A stretch of 64,000 nt of DNA from Spongiihabitans sp965206355 (GTDB lineage: Bacteria > Pseudomonadota > Gammaproteobacteria > Arenicellales > Poriferihabitantaceae): NCBI GenBank assembly GCA_965206355.1, contig OZ242212.1:434001-498000 (forward strand), given 5' to 3'. A program made the position numbers and the translations under genes. The notes beneath the pieces are model-generated. The model did no database searches, had not been told where the DNA came from, and saw only the letters and a program-made list of their open reading frames with translations. Within the stretch, counting starts at the first letter, position 1. Each line of letters opens with the position of its first letter. Below are positions 28,180 to 36,261 of the stretch, piece by piece.

Positions 28180-28691
28180 CTAGCGATCCTGCCAGGTTTT
28201 TGATGGGCTCAGGCTCCGCTGAAATGGCGTGGCTCCGGGATTTCTCTGTTGCGTTTGCACAGGCGCAGAATATCCCGTAACAGGATGCTTATTCGAGAGA
28301 CCTGTTTAGGCGAGGAATCAGCGTAACCATGCTGTGCCCAGTCACGGTCATTGCCGCCACTTGTGCCGCTTTTTGACCAGAGCGGCCGGTCGTCCAACGG
28401 ATAGCCGAACTGTTTTTGACGTGGACTCCAAGGCCTTAGCTAGCGAGGCGGCAACAGGCATATTTGCAGAATTTTTAAGCAATGCCATTCAGCGACCGCC
28501 AGTTTCACAGAATCGGTTCAACAATACCATCATAATGGGCATCGCTGACTTATCAAATGCTGGCGAATCCCGGTTTTCTCGACCGCGTACTTCATTTCAC
28601 TCCGGTAAACGGTTGCCGAGGTTGATGGCACGATTGCGCTGGTTTTTACGGCTCGTTATGTCAGCTACTGATTTGTAGCGCAAATTACCTT
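28180..28691. other. Gene-free stretch, possibly decayed coding sequence
   Basis: 512 bp without a convincing gene. On the minus strand one frame (28209-28397) reads QFGYPLDDRPLWSKSG and continues to a stop at about 28209, protein-like in composition; another minus-strand frame farther upstream (28600-28680) gives ADITSRKNQRNRAINLGNRL before a stop. Both look like pieces of one or two broken genes, but I do not recognise them. MITE copy 4 follows immediately. Confidence 0.35.
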
Positions 28692-28853
28692 GAGACCTTT
28701 GCACGAAAGCCATTTCACCCCCATGCTGCGTCGCCTAAAAGTGCCCACTGTTGGTAAAATCGTACTCAATCGGTCATTTATAAGCATAAACTCCCTCATT
28801 CCGTGCGTTTTTGCCTTACCTGAAAGCGAAATCATCTTCCGTGCAAAGGTCTC
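28692..28853 (+). mobile_element. MITE copy 4 (162 bp)
   Basis: Long form, intact ends, perfect 5-bp duplication ACCTT (28687-28691 and 28854-28858). Its right end lies inside the stop codon of the neighbouring minus-strand gene: the T comes from the duplication and the GA from the element. Confidence 0.92.
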
Positions 28854-29535
28854 ACCTTATGACATCATCTGTGCTGTTTGCCATCAAGCTCTCAGCTTGC
28901 AGTAGTTTTCTGGTACTTCGGCGAATTTCCTGCCAGCGAAATCGTACCGAGTTTTCAACAATTTCCTTATCACGGTTTTTAAGCTCATCGGCAATGGGTG
29001 CCCAGTAAAAAAGGGCTTCAGGGCTTTGAATAAAGGCAGATTCATTGTCCGCAATAGCTGAAAAGTCACAGTGTATGAGCCGTTGTCTGAGCGCTTCGGC
29101 ACTGTCGGCAAATTCAGTTGCGGCTTCATCAGGATGGCCCGTTTCCTGTAGTATGTCATCAATAATCGTGGATAAAAGCAGACAAATATCCGCGTTTGTG
29201 CTGTTACTACGCTGATGGATTAACCCACCAACATAAACGCTTAAATCCGACAGACAGGCGAGCCAGATTTGCCACTTTGCCATATTGATGGATTGTAAAA
29301 TCTCTGGCTGTTCAAATAATTCAGGGTAGCGGGTGCCTGCGCGGGTTCTTAAATAGCCATACAACGAAGTTTGTGCGATATGACTTGCGCGGGTGTGTAG
29401 AAATTGACGTAGCGATACCGAGTCTGATAACGGCGGCAGTGCCTTGTTGTTGCTCAATCCCATTTGTGTGCCGACCTGTTTGGCAAGCCTTTGCCAAGCG
29501 TCTTTTGAGAATAAGTGGTGGGGTAAAGCGATCAT
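28852..29535 (-). CDS. Conserved hypothetical protein
   Basis: 227-aa, mostly helical, soluble protein. I recall similar uncharacterised proteins in other proteobacteria sharing the C-terminal block SPEALFYWAPIADELK...DKEIVENSVRFRWQEIRR, but no function is known to me. No signal peptide or TM. The gene is boxed by two MITEs in the same orientation: copy 5 begins 24 bp upstream of its start, and copy 4 has inserted in its stop codon, converting an ancestral TAA into TGA without lengthening the protein. Confidence 0.75.
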   Translation of the reverse strand: MIALPHHLFSKDAWQRLAKQVGTQMGLSNNKALPPLSDSVSLRQFLHTRASHIAQTSLYGYLRTRAGTRYPELFEQPEILQSINMAKWQIWLACLSDLSVYVGGLIHQRSNSTNADICLLLSTIIDDILQETGHPDEAATEFADSAEALRQRLIHCDFSAIADNESAFIQSPEALFYWAPIADELKNRDKEIVENSVRFRWQEIRRSTRKLLQAESLMANSTDDVIR

Positions 29536-29559
29536 TTTTGTCGTGAATTATACGACATT

Positions 29560-29698
29560 GAGAGCTTTGCACGAAAGCCATTTCACCTGCATGCTACGTT
29601 AAAAACGTATTCAATCGGTCATTTATAAGCATAAACTCCCTCATTCCGTACGTTTTTGCCTGGCCTGAAAGCGAAATCATCTTCCGTGCAAAGCTCTC
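29560..29698 (+). mobile_element. MITE copy 5 (139 bp, variant ends)
   Basis: Short form with perfect duplication ACATT (29555-29559 and 29699-29703). Both ends carry the same change: GAGAGCTTTGCACG on the left and CGTGCAAAGCTCTC on the right, so the inverted repeat is kept. Confidence 0.92.
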
Positions 29699-29853
29699 AC
29701 ATTAACGTTTTGCATCATTGTCGCAAGCGCGGTTTTGATCGTGCTATCGGTGTTAGGATAGCGGGACTAAACATCCCGATTCCGAGAGGGGTCGAGTGGG
29801 GTTGTATGATGTCAAAGTCTCTACATCGCACATAAGTATTTAACTTCTGTTAC

Positions 29854-29871
29854 CATAAATTAAAATTTATG
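29854..29871. promoter_or_regulatory. Perfect AT-rich palindrome upstream of the symporter genes
   Basis: CATAAATT-AA-AATTTATG, an 18-bp palindrome about 95 bp before the DUF4212 gene start in a 267-bp gap. The size and position suit a dimeric repressor or activator site. No regulator is known and the promoter itself is not clear. Confidence 0.4.
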
Positions 29872-29965
29872 TCAAGAGTGTTTTTAATTGTCATTGCTGT
29901 TACCCTGCCCGCTGTACGTTTCGTATATTTTGTCCACTTTCAACTTCGATTTACGAGGAGGATGT

Positions 29966-30241
29966 ATGACTGATACAAATACAAGTCAAAGAGTAACTCA
30001 TTGGCAGCGCACCAAGCGACTGATGATTATTACGCTCACTATATGGTTTATTTTTTCTTTCGTAGTCCACTGGTTTGCCGATTCGTTGAATGCTTTCTCG
30101 TTCAACGGCTTTCCGCTGGGTTACTATATGGCGGCACAAGGCTCCGAAATAATATTTGTTGTCCTGATTTTTTGGTTCGTCATAGCACAACATAAAATAG
30201 ATGATGAAACCGGTTTTTCGGAGGATTTAGACAATGATTAA
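29966..30241 (+). CDS. Small subunit of sodium/substrate symporter (DUF4212)
   Basis: 91-aa membrane protein with two TM helices (about 20-40 and 52-75) and acidic C-terminus; the DUF4212 family is found as the first gene before VC_2705-type sodium:solute symporters. Start ATG 29966 is preceded by a strong GAGGAGG; the frame extends upstream, but without a ribosome site. Its last 8 bp overlap the symporter start, so the two are translationally coupled and probably form one transporter. Confidence 0.9.
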   Translation: MTDTNTSQRVTHWQRTKRLMIITLTIWFIFSFVVHWFADSLNAFSFNGFPLGYYMAAQGSEIIFVVLIFWFVIAQHKIDDETGFSEDLDND

Positions 30242-32048
30242 AGGTGATTTTATTGACAACCTGCCTAAGGTATATGGTTTATATACCGGCGGGTTTCTCG
30301 CTTTCGTTTTGCTGATGGCTATGTTAGAGCAGATGGGCGTTGGTGCGGATACCATCGGCATCTTGTTTGTTGCTTTCACCGTGCTCATCTATGCTGGCAT
30401 CGGCTGGCTGTCCCGAACGATGCAGGTGGATGCTTACTATGTAGCTGGTCGTCAGGTACCTGCGGTGTTTAACGGCATGGCAACGGCCGCAGACTGGATG
30501 TCGGGCGCTTCATTCGTGGCAATGGCAGGAGGCATCTATTTCGGTGGACACGGCTACCTGGCGTTCGTTGTCGGCTGGACTGGCGGTTATGTTCTGGTGG
30601 CAGCGTTAATGGCGCCGTATTTGCGTAAATTTGGTTGCTACACCGTTCCTGATTTCATCGGCACACGCTACGGCGGCAATCTGGCGCGATTTTTCGCCGT
30701 TGTTGTCTTGGCTGTGGCTTCGTTTACCTATGTGACGGCACAGATTAACGCAACTGGAACTATCGCCGCACGAGCATTGCAAATTCCATTTGAGGTGGGT
30801 GTCTGGTTCGGTCTGTCAGGAATTTTGCTGTGTTCCATGCTAGGTGGAATGCGGGCGGTCACCTGGACCCAGGTTGCACAATACATTGTATTGATTATCG
30901 CCTATCTGGTGCCGGTATTCTGGATGTCCAATAAACAGGGGTTTGGGTTAATTCCACAATTTGTTTACGGTGATGCGGTAACGCGAATCGGTGAACTTGA
31001 GACATTTTATAATTTGGGTGGACTGGATGTGGTTACTGGCGCAAAGAAAGGACTCAAAACGTTGAGTGTTGCGCATGCGGCGGCGGGTGATAGCTGGAAG
31101 TTTGTAACCTTGGTGCTGTGTATGATGGCAGGTACTGCATCATTACCGCATATCCTGATGCGTTATTTCACCACGCCTTCAGTTAAAGCGGCGAGACAAT
31201 CGGTGGCATGGTCACTATTCTTTATTTTCTTGCTGTATTTCACTGCACCCGCACTGGCAACCTTTACCAAACTGCAAATACTTGACCCCAATCTGGCGAC
31301 CGGCATTATTGGTAAAGCCATTGCCGATGTGAATGCGCTGGACTGGGTGCAGAAGTGGGCCAACATTGGTTTTGTTCAGATTATTGACGCTAACGGTGAT
31401 GGCCTGTTGCAACTCAATGAATTCTTCATGCGTGGTGATATCGTGGTATTGGCAACCCCTGAAATTGCCGGATTGCCTTATGTTATCTCTGGTCTGGTGG
31501 CTGCGGGTGGTATGGCGGCGGCGATGTCAACGGCTGACGGTTTATTGCTGGCAATCGCAAATGCACTGTCGCACGATCTCTACTATAAAATCATTGACCC
31601 GAAAGCAGACACCAAACATCGATTGATGGTGGCCCGTATTTTATTATTGGCCATTGGCGCTGCCGGCGCATTTGTCGCCAGTCTCAAGCTCACCAGCATT
31701 CTCGGTGCGGTGGCATGGGCTTTCGACTTTGCTTGCTCAGGTTTGTTCTTCCCCATCGTTCTGGGAATCTGGTGGAAGCGCGCTAACCGTCCGGGGGCAT
31801 TGGCGGGTATGTTGTGTGGTTTTGTTGCCGGTAGTGCATACTTGTACTATGTTGCGCCAGCATTCCTTGGCAATGATCCGTGGTTGGGTATTGATCACTT
31901 GCGATTCGGAATCATCGGTATGCCAGTGAGTCTGGTTGCGATGATAGTGGTTTCACTGATGACCGCTGAACCGGATGCAGAAACCCAGGCAATGGTGGAT
32001 GAAATTCGTGTACCGGCGGGTAAAACAGTGCTGAGTTCTATGCATTAA
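30234..32048 (+). CDS. Sodium:solute symporter, VC_2705/ActP-like large subunit
   Basis: Inner-membrane Na+/solute symporter, 604 aa, about 13 TM helices. Family features: DWMSGASFVAMAGGIYF, GYVLVAALMAPYLRKFG, the motif LPHILMRYFTTPS, and GGMAAAMSTADGLLLAIANALSHDLYY. A canonical EF-hand loop, DANGDGLLQLNE (residues 385-396), sits in a loop before STADG and might bind Ca2+. The subfamily is usually annotated for acetate or short organic acids, but the substrate is not proven. A strong terminator follows at 32071. Confidence 0.92.
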   Translation: MIKGDFIDNLPKVYGLYTGGFLAFVLLMAMLEQMGVGADTIGILFVAFTVLIYAGIGWLSRTMQVDAYYVAGRQVPAVFNGMATAADWMSGASFVAMAGGIYFGGHGYLAFVVGWTGGYVLVAALMAPYLRKFGCYTVPDFIGTRYGGNLARFFAVVVLAVASFTYVTAQINATGTIAARALQIPFEVGVWFGLSGILLCSMLGGMRAVTWTQVAQYIVLIIAYLVPVFWMSNKQGFGLIPQFVYGDAVTRIGELETFYNLGGLDVVTGAKKGLKTLSVAHAAAGDSWKFVTLVLCMMAGTASLPHILMRYFTTPSVKAARQSVAWSLFFIFLLYFTAPALATFTKLQILDPNLATGIIGKAIADVNALDWVQKWANIGFVQIIDANGDGLLQLNEFFMRGDIVVLATPEIAGLPYVISGLVAAGGMAAAMSTADGLLLAIANALSHDLYYKIIDPKADTKHRLMVARILLLAIGAAGAFVASLKLTSILGAVAWAFDFACSGLFFPIVLGIWWKRANRPGALAGMLCGFVAGSAYLYYVAPAFLGNDPWLGIDHLRFGIIGMPVSLVAMIVVSLMTAEPDAETQAMVDEIRVPAGKTVLSSMH

Positions 32049-32070
32049 TTTCAAACCCGTGTTGTTTAAG

Positions 32071-32100
32071 AGAGCCGGAGCCAATGCTCCGGCTTTTTTA
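32071..32100 (+). terminator. Rho-independent terminator after the symporter operon
   Basis: GC-rich hairpin AGCCGGAGC-CAAT-GCTCCGGCT (32073-32094) directly followed by a T-run. The 9-bp stem with 4-base loop starts 25 bp after the symporter stop. It is the clearest terminator in the window. Confidence 0.92.
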
Positions 32101-32218
32101 TTGTCAGAATAGCGTATACTGTGCGCTAGCACATCGGTGTTTTGTCGGGAACTGTTTTAAGACAAAGAGCAATAGCGTATCAATATTTTGTCAGAAATTA
32201 TTTGAAGAGAGAGAATAA

Positions 32219-32575
32219 ATGTACGGAAATTTTCCGCTTTGGCTACTTGCCATTGACTACGTTATGGGTGTCATCATGTGGACCTTGATAGGTCGATTTG
32301 CAATGGGGCTTTTTCTACCGCAGGACAGCTCGTTTTTCTTTATGCGGTTTTTCGTGCGTTCAACCAATCCGTTGTTAAGACTGTTTTCGTTCATCACCCC
32401 CAAATTTTTAATTGCACCGATTATTCCGCTCTATGTGGCATGGTTTTTTTATATGATACGATTTTATATCATGCCGTTATTGCTGGGATATTCGGTGATG
32501 GGGACGTTATCGTTTCCGTTGGAAAGCGAATTCGCTCATGGCGTTGCCAAACTAATCGGCAAGATGGTGAATTGA
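32219..32575 (+). CDS. Small YggT-like inner-membrane protein
   Basis: 118 aa with hydrophobic segments at about 7-28 and 63-90. Sequence blocks IDYVMGVIMWTLIGRFAMGLFL and FFVRSTNPLLRLFSFITPKF resemble YggT-like proteins, which also carry the TDPxLRxxR/xxP pattern. A purine-rich ribosome site (GAAGAGAGAG) precedes the ATG. Function unknown. The preceding terminator separates it from the symporter operon. Confidence 0.7.
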   Translation: MYGNFPLWLLAIDYVMGVIMWTLIGRFAMGLFLPQDSSFFFMRFFVRSTNPLLRLFSFITPKFLIAPIIPLYVAWFFYMIRFYIMPLLLGYSVMGTLSFPLESEFAHGVAKLIGKMVN

Positions 32576-32772
32576 AGCGACATCCCGACCGCTTCAGATC
32601 GGGTAATTCGAGTGAGCAGAAAGCCCTCAGCAACTTCATTGACAAGTTATTTCATTCGGGGTATCGGTTTCTCCGATGTCGTTAGCCGGTGTTGTCAATG
32701 CGGGCTGGACGCTTGCGTTATATCCAGCCACGGTGCTTGTTATTGTGGTGAAAGTGCGCTTGCCAATTGCTG

Positions 32773-33216
32773 ATGAGTGCTGAGTTAATATCGCTTTTTA
32801 TGGGCTCGTTGCTGGCATCAACACTGCTTCCCGGTGGTGTTGAGGTGTTGCTGTATTATCTGTTTCAATCCGCTGAGTATAGTCTTGTTGTATTGCTTGG
32901 GGTGGCGACTTTCGGCAATACACTGGGCGGAATAATCACCTATTTTATCGGCGTTGTTTTGCAACGAGGACTTGCGGAATTTAGCTGGCATCAGCGTATT
33001 CAGCGCGCATTCAAGCTTGAAGATAGTGCCTTGTTGCGGGTCCGGAAATGGGGTGTTCCGGTTTTGTTTTTTAGCTGGATGCCGATCATTGGTGATCCGC
33101 TGTGTTTGGCTGCGGGGTATTTACGTCTTGCACTCTGGCCTAGCATAGGCATGATATTGATCAGCAAGTTTGTGCGCTATGCGGTGTTACTCGAGCTGTT
33201 TGCTCAATCTGCTTAG
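32773..33216 (+). CDS. yqaA: YqaA/DedA-like membrane protein (VTT domain)
   Basis: 147-aa membrane protein of the YqaA group in the SNARE-associated/DedA superfamily. Seen are LLPGGVEVLLYYL, the conserved core GNTLGGIITYFIG and the second re-entrant block FFSWMPIIGDPLCLAAGYLRL. DedA relatives move lipids, but YqaA itself is unassigned. The TTG at 32767 two codons earlier could be used, but ATG 32773 is preferred. It converges on arsS; VTT proteins recur beside arsS genes elsewhere. Confidence 0.85.
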   Translation: MSAELISLFMGSLLASTLLPGGVEVLLYYLFQSAEYSLVVLLGVATFGNTLGGIITYFIGVVLQRGLAEFSWHQRIQRAFKLEDSALLRVRKWGVPVLFFSWMPIIGDPLCLAAGYLRLALWPSIGMILISKFVRYAVLLELFAQSA

Positions 33217-33238
33217 CGTTTGCCGGAATTAACCAGAT

Positions 33239-34204
33239 TTAAGTTAGCGCACCTCCACAACTACTGCCCGCACCCGCGGTGCATCCAAAGCAATGTTTGG
33301 CGACTGCAATCGGGCTATCCTTGAACTGATTGCTGGTAATTTCCCAGAGCTGTTTCCGACCGGTTGCTGCCAGAGGCAGCCCCAGCATTTGATTAAAATC
33401 GCAATCATAAACATAGCCCTGCCAGTCCACGCTGAGCAGATGACGACACATCAGCGACTCAATGGTGGCAGGATTGAAATTTTCTACCAGTAACTGCTGA
33501 TAATCGTGTAACTGACCGGTGCGATTCAGGTAATGTTCAAAGCGATTGATCGGGAGGTTGGTGATGGTAAGCAAGTTATTAAAGTCAATGCCAAAATCAT
33601 CTTGCAAACGGGTTTTATAATCGTTTTGCAGTGTACTTTGGTTAGGCGGCAATGTTGGACCGATGGGGTTATATACCAGATCGAGGGTGAGTGCTTGGGT
33701 TCTGCCATATCCCATGGCATTGAGAGCTTGCAGACCGGCGATGCTTTTACCGAATACCCCCTTGCCGCGTTGCTGATTGACATTTTTTTCGGTGTAACAC
33801 GGTAGAGAGCAAACCAAACGAATTTTTCGTTGTGCATACCATTGTGGCAGATCTTCCTGACCGGCTTCATATTGAACGGTGATGTTGCAACGCGAGGTGA
33901 TGCTTATGCCACGTTCAAGAAAGCCATCGCAAAACTTCCGAAAATTCGGAATCAATTCAGGTGCGCCACCAGTAATATCCACAGATTTGACATGTTTGCC
34001 GGCCCAATGCAGAATTTTTTCCATGGTTGCCCAGCTCATCATTTCGGTTCGGTTCGGTCCTGCTTGCACATGACAATGCTCACAAGCCTGATTACATAAG
34101 TAGCCGACATTTATTTGTAGCTCCGACAACGCTGCCCGACGCAACGGGAAGCAGTTGTTGGCTTTGAGTATCTTGTTGAAGTCGTGGCTTACGTTAGTAT
34201 CCAT
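33239..34204 (-). CDS. arsS: Radical SAM/Cys-rich protein, ArsS-like
   Basis: 321-aa radical SAM enzyme of the arsenosugar-biosynthesis type. The cluster motif is CNQACEHCH (CxxxCxxC, near residues 37-44), followed by DITGGAPEL. The C-terminal Cys-rich tail CFGCTAGAGSSCGGALT is diagnostic of this family, where some members place selenocysteine in it; here all are ordinary Cys. In other genomes it follows an arsenic methyltransferase (arsM), which I do not see in this window. Confidence 0.85.
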   Translation of the reverse strand: MDTNVSHDFNKILKANNCFPLRRAALSELQINVGYLCNQACEHCHVQAGPNRTEMMSWATMEKILHWAGKHVKSVDITGGAPELIPNFRKFCDGFLERGISITSRCNITVQYEAGQEDLPQWYAQRKIRLVCSLPCYTEKNVNQQRGKGVFGKSIAGLQALNAMGYGRTQALTLDLVYNPIGPTLPPNQSTLQNDYKTRLQDDFGIDFNNLLTITNLPINRFEHYLNRTGQLHDYQQLLVENFNPATIESLMCRHLLSVDWQGYVYDCDFNQMLGLPLAATGRKQLWEITSNQFKDSPIAVAKHCFGCTAGAGSSCGGALT

Positions 34205-34459
34205 AGGTTATATTCATTGGTGATGTCGGTTGATTGGTTTCGGAGTGTTTCAGTTTGCTACTGTCTCCTATTATGCTCAGATACGGATTGAGTAAAGGCA
34301 CTATTTTATCTCTAATTCACGCGTTTTGATGGCAGATTAAAATGATACGGCATTGCCACTATGTTAGTGATTGTGGCGTTAGTGATTATGGCATACTGAT
34401 TGTAACTGTCGCTGCATCGGTCTGCTATGTTGACTTGGTTGTGTTAGGGGTGTTAGTAA
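34205..34459. repeat. Degenerate direct repeat of the nth 3' end
   Basis: The 3' end of nth, read on the plus strand as GTTAGTAATTATAGCGTG then TTGATTGTAA (about 34450-34479), has an imperfect copy GTTAGTGATTATGGCATA then CTGATTGTAA about 75 bp away (about 34378-34405), with a third shorter one (GTTAGTGATTGTGGC) at about 34363. The rest of the gap is featureless. Confidence 0.5.
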
Positions 34460-35101
34460 TTATAGCGTGTTGATTGTAAGCGCAACCGTATCACAAATAT
34501 CATTCAATAGACACTGATCACATTTCGGCTTACGCGCGAGACAGGTATAGCGACCGTGTAAAATGAGCCAGTGATGTGCGTCTTTTTTGAAACGTTCCGG
34601 CACTGCATTCAGGAGTGCCTGCTCAACTGCCAAGACAGTTTTGCCGGGTGCGATACCGGTACGATTTGAAACTCTGAAAATATGCGTATCCACAGCAATG
34701 ACCGACTGACCGAATGCGGTATTGAGGATGACGTTAGCCGTTTTTCGACCGACCCCGGGTAATGCTTGCAATTGTTCTCTGGTTTGCGGAACTTGTCCAT
34801 GGTATTTTTCCGACAATATCTGGCAGGTTTTGATGATGTTGCTGGCTTTGGTATTAAATAAACCGATTGTTTTAATATAGCGTTTTAATTTTGCCACGCC
34901 GAGTCGGTTAATCGCTTCGGGGGTATTGGCGATGGCGAAAAGTTTGGCTGTGGCCTTGTTGACCGAAATATCTGTGGCTTGCGCCGACAGTATAACCGAA
35001 ATCAATAATTCAAATTCGGACTGATAATTTAATTCGGTCGTGGGTGTCGGCGTATTCTTCTGCAGACGTTTGAATGCGATAGTGATTTGTTGCGGTGTCA
35101 T
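34460..35101 (-). CDS. nth: Endonuclease III
   Basis: Base-excision repair glycosylase/AP lyase for oxidised pyrimidines, 213 aa. The helix-hairpin-helix LPGVGRKTANVILN holds the catalytic Lys; the catalytic Asp is in VDTHIFRVSNR. The C-terminal 4Fe-4S cluster has the exact C-x6-C-x2-C-x5-C spacing in CLARKPKCDQCLLNDIC. It begins 2 bp after rnfB on the same strand, a common gene pair in proteobacteria. Confidence 0.96.
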   Translation of the reverse strand: MTPQQITIAFKRLQKNTPTPTTELNYQSEFELLISVILSAQATDISVNKATAKLFAIANTPEAINRLGVAKLKRYIKTIGLFNTKASNIIKTCQILSEKYHGQVPQTREQLQALPGVGRKTANVILNTAFGQSVIAVDTHIFRVSNRTGIAPGKTVLAVEQALLNAVPERFKKDAHHWLILHGRYTCLARKPKCDQCLLNDICDTVALTINTL

Positions 35102-35103
35102 AA

Positions 35104-35814
35104 TCAGTGCTTGTTCTTGCTATTGTCTTGGCTATTGTCCCTGCCACTATTGCTTCCGATCATGACTTTGAACGGTGTTTTGTTTTTTGTTTTACGTTTA
35201 ACTGCGGCAAGAATCTGCTGTTGCATCTGTTTTCTGGCGAGCGTTCTTTTACGCTTGATTCGCTCCTGCTCACGCTGTCGCTGTCGTTCAATGGTTCTTT
35301 CGACATTGTCGCGTGCGCGGGTAATTTGCTCTTGAGTGAAGTCGGACCACGGACTTCGGCTCTGTCCTTTTACCGATATGCTGGTGGCTGGCACAGTGGC
35401 AGCAATCAGGTCAATGCAATCGGTAGGGCAAACCGGAACACACAATTTGCAACCGGTGCAATCCTCAACGATAACCGTATGCATCCGTTTCGCGGCACCA
35501 ACAATACAGTCAACCGGGCAGGCCTTGATGCAGAGCTTGCAGCCAATGCAACGCGATTCATCAATAGCGGCCAGTTGTTTCGGTGCAGTCGTGCCGTACT
35601 CTTCATTGAGCGTCAATAGCGGTTTGCCAAGCAGCTCAGACAACGCCTTTATGCTCACTTCACCGCCCGGCGGACACTGATTGATTGCGGCTGTGCCCTC
35701 GGCAATGGCTTGTGCATATTGCCGACATCGGGGATAACTGCACAAGGTGCATTGGGTTTGGGGAAGGCATTGATCAATCTGCTCGATCAATAAAGCTGTG
35801 CTGGCATGAGTCAT
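35104..35814 (-). CDS. rnfB: RnfB-like ferredoxin protein
   Basis: 236-aa iron-sulfur protein of the RnfB family. It lacks the N-terminal TM helix of the RnfB subunit in the six-gene Rnf pump. The 4Fe-4S (FeS) domain CTLCSYPRCRQYA...CPPGG comes first, then two ferredoxin motifs CIGCKLCIKACPVDC and CTGCKLCVPVCPTDC, and a long basic, Gln/Lys-rich tail (about 165-236). Such stand-alone copies next to nth are common; the partner is unknown. No rnfACDGE genes are seen. Confidence 0.88.
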   Translation of the reverse strand: MTHASTALLIEQIDQCLPQTQCTLCSYPRCRQYAQAIAEGTAAINQCPPGGEVSIKALSELLGKPLLTLNEEYGTTAPKQLAAIDESRCIGCKLCIKACPVDCIVGAAKRMHTVIVEDCTGCKLCVPVCPTDCIDLIAATVPATSISVKGQSRSPWSDFTQEQITRARDNVERTIERQRQREQERIKRKRTLARKQMQQQILAAVKRKTKNKTPFKVMIGSNSGRDNSQDNSKNKH

Positions 35815-35991
35815 TGTTAATATCGGAATCTTTTTCTGATTGAGTGGGTATTGTAGTACAGTGTCGGCGCAAACGGACGATTGCGGACAAAGATGATAAA
35901 CTTCGCGGCTATTATTTTTGCGATCGGCTAATCTGCTCTGTGCTCAAGACAACGAAATCAATACCAGTTGTTACAGCCGGATAAAATCCGC

Positions 35992-36261
35992 ATTGTCCAT
36001 ACCATGTTCAACAGTGCCATAATATAAAATCAGAATTGTCCATACCATGTTCAACAGTGCCATAATATAAAACCAGAATTGTCCATACCATGTTCAACAG
36101 TGCCATAATATAAAATCAGAATTGTCCATACTATGTTCAACGGTGCCATAATATAAAACCAGAATTGTCCATACTATGTTCAACGGTGCCATAATATAAA
36201 ACCAGAATTGTCCATACTATGTTCAACGGTGCCATAATATAAAACCAGAATTGTGAATACC
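35992..36261 (+). repeat. 43-bp tandem repeat array reaching into the splB-like gene start
   Basis: Six head-to-tail copies of a 43-bp unit start at 35992, 36035, 36078, 36121, 36164 and 36207; a partial seventh at 36250 runs into the gene. Each unit contains ACCATGTTCAACAGTGCCAT, which is also the first codons of the downstream gene, followed by AATATAA, so every unit spells a mini-frame MFNSAII (or MFNGAII) plus stop. Units fall into two sequence classes (CCATACC/CAACAG and CCATACT/CAACGG), showing local amplification. Confidence 0.92.

Noticed and set aside
28690..28905. Short frames such as MLRRLK...IIFRAKVS within MITE copies (also 53304-53534)
   Set aside because: The same peptide recurs only because the MITE does; no ribosome site or family.
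35992..36261. Tandem 43-bp units considered as a CRISPR array
   Set aside because: Units abut without spacers and contain the start of the adjacent gene; no cas genes nearby.
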